From Amphimedon queenslandica (taxonomy: Eukaryota; Porifera; Demospongiae; Haplosclerida; Niphatidae), in NCBI RefSeq assembly GCF_000090795.2, contig NW_003546667.1:42558-86600 (forward strand): a stretch of 44,043 bases of DNA. The letters run 5' to 3'. Each line of letters starts with the position of its first letter. Positions within the stretch are counted from its first letter, which is position 1. The notes under the pieces were generated by a model. The model made no database searches and was not told the DNA's origin. It saw only the letters and a program-made list of their open reading frames with translations. Shown here piece after piece: positions 38,954 to 44,043 of this stretch. The position numbers were made by a program, and so were the translations under genes.

Positions 38954-38961
38954 CTTTTATA
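38954..38961 (-). promoter_or_regulatory. TATA box of the Cys-rich secreted protein gene
   Basis: TATAAAAG on the minus strand, 40 nt upstream of the ATG at 38914. A start site 25-30 nt downstream would leave about 12-17 nt of 5' UTR. Confidence 0.7.
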
Positions 38962-40238
38962 GCTCATGCTTTTCCTTCGTGCTAATAATACCTTTTACTT
39001 AATTGGACATAAATATTCATGGAATATAAACAAAGAACAGATATACTGTACATTATAATAAAAACTTTAAATTGCCTTTATTTAATTTTGCATGAACTAT
39101 TTATGCACAATTAAATAAAGTATAATGATTACAAACGAAAGGCATGAGCTAACGCCCAAGTCGCCCATGCTAAGTTCTATGAACTAACACCCAATTAAAT
39201 TTAAAAAATTATTATTAAGGGGAGGACATGGGTCATTTAAAGTATAATGTACACCTGTTTCTTGTTTATTCCATAAAAATTTACAGCAAATGAAATAAAG
39301 TATTATCATTATTGTATAAACACTTTTAACAGCCTGTGTCCTGTCTCCTCCCCTAAATGATATTTAATTGGGCGTAAATATTCACAGAAGAATTTATATA
39401 AACACTTCAAACAGACATGCTCTTTCCTCATTCTTTATTTAATTAATTAATTCCTAAGTATTTGCTTCATATAATCTAAATAGTACATACCTTTCCTTCG
39501 TGATAACATCCTTTTATTTAATTGGGCATCAATAAACAAGAAAAGAGCGTGATAATATACACTAGCTTATATATACCAATAATTATTTGTAAACAGTGAG
39601 TTGTAAAACTTACTTGTTTTGGTCCTCCAGGAGGGGTGCATGAGCTTGGAAGTTTGATAGAAAAGGAACAATGTACATGCAATTAATAAGTTATACACTT
39701 AATGTTATACTTACCTTTACTCAGCTAATTTCTTAAATTGATTGGTTGTTGATAAACAAGGAAAGGGGTATTAGTCTCTGCATGTTCATTGAATGACTAG
39801 GAAATATGCATATTTAATGCTAAGGTAGGTTTAGTAATTTGTGTTTTAATTTAATAAAGAAACTGCCTGAGTTTAAGGTAAATGCTTCAAAGCAGTGTGC
39901 ATGGTATGATGAATCAGTAGCTCAAGGTGTGGCTGCAATGAAGGTGTGGCTCAAATTAAATTAAACCATTCTCCACAATGTAATATATTAGAGTAAATGA
40001 AATTACTCCATTTAATAGAGTAATTTTATAACAATAAACTTCATTCTAATATAAACCCTTTGCTCTTTCTTTATTATTTTTGCAATAATTAAGCTTCGTG
40101 CGGTTCGTGGAATCTAAACAGTAGTCTACATGCCTTAATTAGTCTTTATTAATGGAAAAGATGACTTAGATAAGTGTACCCTAATCAATGCATAAGGTAA
40201 TGCTTACCAAAGCAGAGTTATACTGATATACAAACATG
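38962..40238. repeat. Intergenic region with short repeated units
   Basis: TTTCCTTCGT, then a TAATA-rich piece, then CCTTTTACTTAATTGGACAT at 38971-39010 recurs at 39491-39530 as TTTCCTTCGT and CCTTTTATTTAATTGGGCAT. A related TATTTAATTGGGCGTAAATA lies at 39361, and an inverted piece (ACACCCAATTAAATT) at 39187. No gene is evident. The rest is AT-rich without structure. Confidence 0.5.
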
Positions 40239-41024
40239 TATGAATCATAGATAGTTAATTTACTATCTTATAGGTGATGAAATAATACCATAGCACTACA
40301 TCCATACTATAGATCAACTTAGGTCAAGTAGAGAGAAAGGAGAGAGTAGAGAGGCAGTTTCTGATTGATATATCCTCATGATATACAAACATGGATCAAA
40401 ATGGCTGCCTTATAGATGTAAAATTACAAACCCTGTTTGTGTTTGTATATCTATGGTTCCATTATCTATGATCCTACTTAGTAATGCTACCACGTTAATA
40501 ATTAAATTTCTACTAATTCTGATTAAGTTTGGATTTTTTTACAAATTTTTAAGTTGCTCAGGATCAATGGTCAAATTTTGCCAAAATTGCCTAGGAGAGA
40601 ATTCTTCATTTTTTGAGCTGACTCTGATCAGTTTAGATTTTCTCTGTATCCATTTGTCATAAACAAAACAAATAGCTCCAACCAATATGCAGTATATAAT
40701 CAAGTATGCATTTTATGTCAATGAATGTTCATTTCTTCCTAAAATTCTAATTTGTACAAGTACAAATTGGAGAAGTTACAGAGCATTCCCACCTGTCTAA
40801 GTAAAATGTGCTGACAATGAATGTGGTTTGTGTGGGGCATGCTTTGGAATGTTCCTTAGAATTGTTCAATTTGTACTTGTACAAATAATTAGAACTAAGA
40901 AATAGTTCGATACACTCCCTCTCCTTTCTCTCTACTTAACCTAAGTTGATCTGTAGTATAGATGTAGTGCTATGGTATTATTTCATCACCTATAAGATAG
41001 TAAATTAACTATCTATGATTTATG
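40239..41024. mobile_element. Element with about 105-bp terminal inverted repeats (about 785 bp)
   Basis: The left arm 40243-40347 (AATCATAGATAGTTAATTTA, CTATCTTATAGGTGATGAAA, TAATACCATAGCACTACATC, AGATCAACTTAGGT, AAGTAGAGAGAAAGGAGAG) is matched by the reverse complement of 40916-41020 with only a few differences. The core carries a copy of the dispersed AT-rich repeat (40470-40610) and a second, nested inverted repeat (40736-40890). No transposase is visible. It lies between the Cys-rich gene and receptor copy 2. Confidence 0.8.
40736..40890. repeat. Nested inverted repeat with AATTTGTACAAGTACAAATT tips
   Basis: The left tip contains the self-complementary AATTTGTACAAGTACAAATT and, about 100 bp on, the right part reads CAATTTGTACTTGTACAAAT. 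Inner arms GAGCATTCC/GGAATGTTC continue the pairing. It is probably a separate small element inserted in the larger one. Confidence 0.6.
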
Positions 41025-41240
41025 CACCTAGCAACAGATCCAAAACATCTCAATACTCAAGTCAAATAGTGAATTAGTTATGGCCAATACTTGACAAAGC
41101 CCCTGCAATTAGTCCCCAACTAAGGAGAAATATAACTAGAAGACAGGAGCACTCTAGCATTAATAATATGTACTAGAAATTATTCAAAACGACAACTATA
41201 TTGTAAGTTTACTCACTTCAAGGAATTAGTGACATTAGAT

Positions 41241-41304
41241 TCCGCCTACAAAATGAATACCTGTAATTCTTTTCCGCCTACAATATGAATACCTGTAATT
41301 CTTA
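41241..41304. repeat. Two copies of a 32-bp tandem repeat upstream of receptor copy 2
   Basis: The 32-bp unit starts TCCGCCTACAAAATGAATAC and ends CTGTAATTCTTT. It occurs at 41241-41272 and 41273-41304 with two differences. It lies 100-165 bp upstream of the receptor ATG, so it may be in its promoter. Confidence 0.75.
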
Positions 41305-41405
41305 TCACTACTCTGTAATAATAGATTTCCATATTTGGAGACTTTGAGCTAGAGAGCTAATGTTGCATCAGCAAATATACTATAACTGTTAGTAAAAGCA
41401 AAAGT

Positions 41406-44043
41406 ATGTCTCACCTGTTAGTGGTTGTTCTCTTATTCTTCAGTAGCTTCTGCAGTGTCTCCTCTCATCAGTATTATGTGTCTGATGACTGCAGTTCAGT
41501 TACTCATACACTTTGTCATTTTTTCTCAGAGTATGCTGGGGATATGTCTCGATACAACAACAGCATCTTCTACTTCATTGGAACCAGTGACATTAATGAT
41601 GATGTCAACATGACTGCAGTAAGGAATGTTACTCTGCATGGACTGGATCAGGCTTGTCTTATTAGTAGCAGGAGTGATAGAAGGTCTATTCTTATCTATA
41701 ACAGCAGTCATGTTGTTTTTTCTAACATGTCAATTTATAATCTTGGAGTTATTGCCCAATCATCTAACAATATTACAATAACTAACACTTTATTTAATGG
41801 AACAAAAGCTATCATGACATGGATCTCCATAAAATTAAACAATGCTTTTGACGTTAAGGTATCATCCTTAGTTTTCATTTATTATGATGTAGTTATTACA
41901 TATGAGCCCCTTGCAGTATGTAGCACTGAACTACCTCATTACTCATTAATACTGGCTAATGTTACATCATTGACTCACAATTACTTTAGCCTATATATTC
42001 ATCATGGCACCTCATACAACCTATCAGTCATTTTTGATCATTATAATACATATAATAGTTACTCTACATTTGATTTGGGTGATAGCCTTTTTTCTTTTTA
42101 TATTAAGAACTCATCATTTCAATCAGGACTCAGTGATTACTACATCTTTTATATTACATTTAGTGCAAAACTGAACCCAAAAAAGTGCCAATTTCCTGGT
42201 ATTCAATTAATTTCTACTTTTGTAATTGAGGATAGTCAATTTCAAGATAATATCTATGGAATTGGAATATTTGGAGTTCCATACTTGCCAAAAACACTTA
42301 GTAATCACAATATTAGTATCATTATGAAGTCGTGTTTGATAGCTGACAACACAATTACTGGCTTATTCATTGATGAAAAATTCCTGGCATCGATCCAAAT
42401 CAATATAACAGATACTGAACTTAATGGAAATGGGCCAAATATGATATTCAACAGTAATGCTATTAGTCTCAGTAATCTTACTGTTGCTAACAGTACCTCA
42501 ACAGGATTGATACTTAAAGCATCGGTAGTAATAATTGAGAATAAAATAATATTTAGAAGCAATACTGGAGTAGCTGGAGGAGGATTAGCAATAAAAGACT
42601 CATCACAATTGATAGTATCATCGTCCGCTTATTTAGAGTTTATTAATAACTATGCTTTTTATAAAGGTGGAGGGATCTATGTTGAAAAGACATCATATAG
42701 TGGCATAATATTAAAGGCACCAAATATACCTCTTACATTAATAAATAATAGTGCTGAATTTGGTGATGATATATATGGATATACTAGATCCAATCATATA
42801 AACAATCGTTTCAACTTGACAAATCCAAACATTAGTTCAACGGGTGATGTACGGAAAGTAAATTTTTGCACTTATAAAAATCCACGTTATAAACAGATTT
42901 ATCCAGGTCAAGCACTAAAGTTTCATATAGTTTTGGTTGGTTATGATTACTTTGGATCACTAAATGTCACTGATGGTACATTAGAAATACGTGATGGACT
43001 CACTCCAGGCAGTGCTCATACAGTCGATCATGTATATGCTAGACCTAACCCTAATTCTAGTTGCTCGCTGATTGAATACAAACCAAACCATGCTCCCAGT
43101 CATGTAGAGTATGTCATGGTATTGGCTACTAAAAAATCTAGTTTCATTTACTGGCATTATATTGTTAATGAATGTCCCATTGGTTTTAGTATAGATAGCT
43201 CACAAGGTAGATCTATCTGTGCTTGCAGTCAAAGTGTCTCGAGAGAGAATGTGACATGTGATATAAATAGTCTAAACATCACACACAATGGTCTACTGTG
43301 GATTGGAACATATCATACCAGCACACCTTTCAATGCTAATGCAACCAATCCTAATGCATGCATTATCAATGAGGACTGTCTCCTCTATTGTTCTCCTAAT
43401 CCTGTTACCTTTCAGTTGAATGACACTGATACTCAATGTGTGGATAATAGAGGACAGAGAATGTGTGGATCATGTAGAGAGAGGTACAGTCTATTAATGG
43501 GATCAAACAAGTGTGGCCATTGTCATAATAATTACATGATGATAGCTTGGGTTGCTCTTTTCGCAGTAATGGGTGTACTACTTGTGGTTCTACTGATTGC
43601 TCTCAATTTAACAGTATCAGTGGGTACACTGAATGGTCTATTGTTCTATGCTAACATTGTCAAGTTATACGAGCCAGTCTTTTCAAGGAAAGGAGCACTA
43701 CCAGTCTTGAGTCAAGTGATATCATGGATTAATTTAGACTTTGGGTTTGAGATATGTTTTTACAATGGTATGGACAATTATGCTAAACAATGGCTCCAGT
43801 TTGCTTTCCCTCTCTACCTGTGGATCATTATCATTATCATTATACAATTGTGTAGGAGATATGGTAAGATATCAAGACTGATGGGGTCTCATGCTGTTCC
43901 TGTTTTATCTACACTCTTCCTTCTCTCATATACTAAACTGGTACGTACTATTGTTATTGTACTACACAAGCGTGAGGTAGCTCTTCACTGTACAAATGAG
44001 TCAGTACGATCAGTTAGTTTATGGTATGAGGATCCTAATGTTG
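41406..44043 (+). CDS. Beta-helix-ectodomain multi-TM receptor-like protein, second copy (runs off the right edge)
   Basis: ATG 41406 opens a frame without stop to the window end (879 codons). It begins MSHLLVVVLLFFSSFCSVSS, aligned with residue 5 of the first receptor. The beta-helix part keeps the order of blocks (SHVVFSNMSIYN, SNNITITNTLF, FRSNTGVAGGGLAI, FYKGGGIYVEK) but is clearly diverged, with substitutions and small indels. The Cys-rich box (CIINEDCLLYC, CVDNRGQRMCGSC, CGHC) and the first membrane helices are almost identical to copy 1, with 169 bases (43366-43534) apparently identical to 35982-36150. It is intronless as far as seen and no lesion is visible. The C-terminal third lies outside the window. 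Role as inferred for copy 1. Confidence 0.85.
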   Translation, partial: MSHLLVVVLLFFSSFCSVSSHQYYVSDDCSSVTHTLCHFFSEYAGDMSRYNNSIFYFIGTSDINDDVNMTAVRNVTLHGLDQACLISSRSDRRSILIYNSSHVVFSNMSIYNLGVIAQSSNNITITNTLFNGTKAIMTWISIKLNNAFDVKVSSLVFIYYDVVITYEPLAVCSTELPHYSLILANVTSLTHNYFSLYIHHGTSYNLSVIFDHYNTYNSYSTFDLGDSLFSFYIKNSSFQSGLSDYYIFYITFSAKLNPKKCQFPGIQLISTFVIEDSQFQDNIYGIGIFGVPYLPKTLSNHNISIIMKSCLIADNTITGLFIDEKFLASIQINITDTELNGNGPNMIFNSNAISLSNLTVANSTSTGLILKASVVIIENKIIFRSNTGVAGGGLAIKDSSQLIVSSSAYLEFINNYAFYKGGGIYVEKTSYSGIILKAPNIPLTLINNSAEFGDDIYGYTRSNHINNRFNLTNPNISSTGDVRKVNFCTYKNPRYKQIYPGQALKFHIVLVGYDYFGSLNVTDGTLEIRDGLTPGSAHTVDHVYARPNPNSSCSLIEYKPNHAPSHVEYVMVLATKKSSFIYWHYIVNECPIGFSIDSSQGRSICACSQSVSRENVTCDINSLNITHNGLLWIGTYHTSTPFNANATNPNACIINEDCLLYCSPNPVTFQLNDTDTQCVDNRGQRMCGSCRERYSLLMGSNKCGHCHNNYMMIAWVALFAVMGVLLVVLLIALNLTVSVGTLNGLLFYANIVKLYEPVFSRKGALPVLSQVISWINLDFGFEICFYNGMDNYAKQWLQFAFPLYLWIIIIIIIQLCRRYGKISRLMGSHAVPVLSTLFLLSYTKLVRTIVIVLHKREVALHCTNESVRSVSLWYEDPNV

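Overview
The window looks like AT-rich nuclear DNA of a demosponge, most likely a haplosclerid close to Amphimedon queenslandica. This is inferred from very small introns (41-60 nt is common), tightly packed genes, CG-poor intergenic DNA full of short inverted-repeat elements, and protein families I know as expanded in that sponge: a secreted Cys-rich fibrinogen-like family, intronless beta-helix/multi-TM receptors, and a tandem SMP-30 pair. I could not check this by a search. All intron-exon models were built by hand from splice sites, reading phase and family knowledge.

Layout. 0-2.4 kb: first exon of a small unknown gene (minus), a shared promoter interrupted by a hAT-type MITE, a three-exon stefin-type cystatin (plus), and a fibronectin-III-like relic. 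3.2-5.7 kb: two decayed tandem copies and one relic of the fibrinogen-like secreted family (minus). 6.1-12.8 kb: a 13-exon conserved HEAT-repeat gene (minus) with three MITEs in its introns. 13.0-14.4 kb: an intronless pseudogene with three visible lesions (plus). 14.5-17.6 kb: two tandem SMP-30/regucalcin genes (plus) whose ATG is split by an intron. 17.8-20.4 kb: a PhzF/PBLD-type gene (minus). 21.4-23.2 kb: a 616-aa multi-TM receptor-like protein (minus). 23.5-25.4 kb: a second stefin cystatin (minus), divergent from a broken copy of the small gene seen at the left edge (25.6-26.1 kb). 26.2-27.0 kb: a decayed EAR/EPTP-like gene. 27.3-28.8 kb: a fibrinogen-domain gene with a nonsense codon followed by a receptor relic. 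31.2-31.9 kb: a methyltransferase. 32.0-37.4 kb: an intact copy of the fibrinogen-domain gene followed by an intact 1119-aa beta-helix/multi-TM receptor. 37.9-38.9 kb: a secreted Cys-rich protein (minus). 41.4-44.0 kb: a second beta-helix receptor, open to the window edge.

The window is a birth-and-death landscape of secreted recognition-type proteins and receptors between housekeeping genes. Two segmental events stand out. One is an inverted duplication of a divergent gene pair (small gene plus cystatin); its left copy gained a hAT MITE with a clean 8-bp target duplication, and its right copy keeps the empty site. The other is a block duplication of fibrinogen-lectin plus beta-helix receptor, in which one block is intact and the other is decaying. 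Pairing a secreted fibrinogen-domain protein with a beta-helix-ectodomain multi-TM receptor could be a recognition module, but that functional link is inference.
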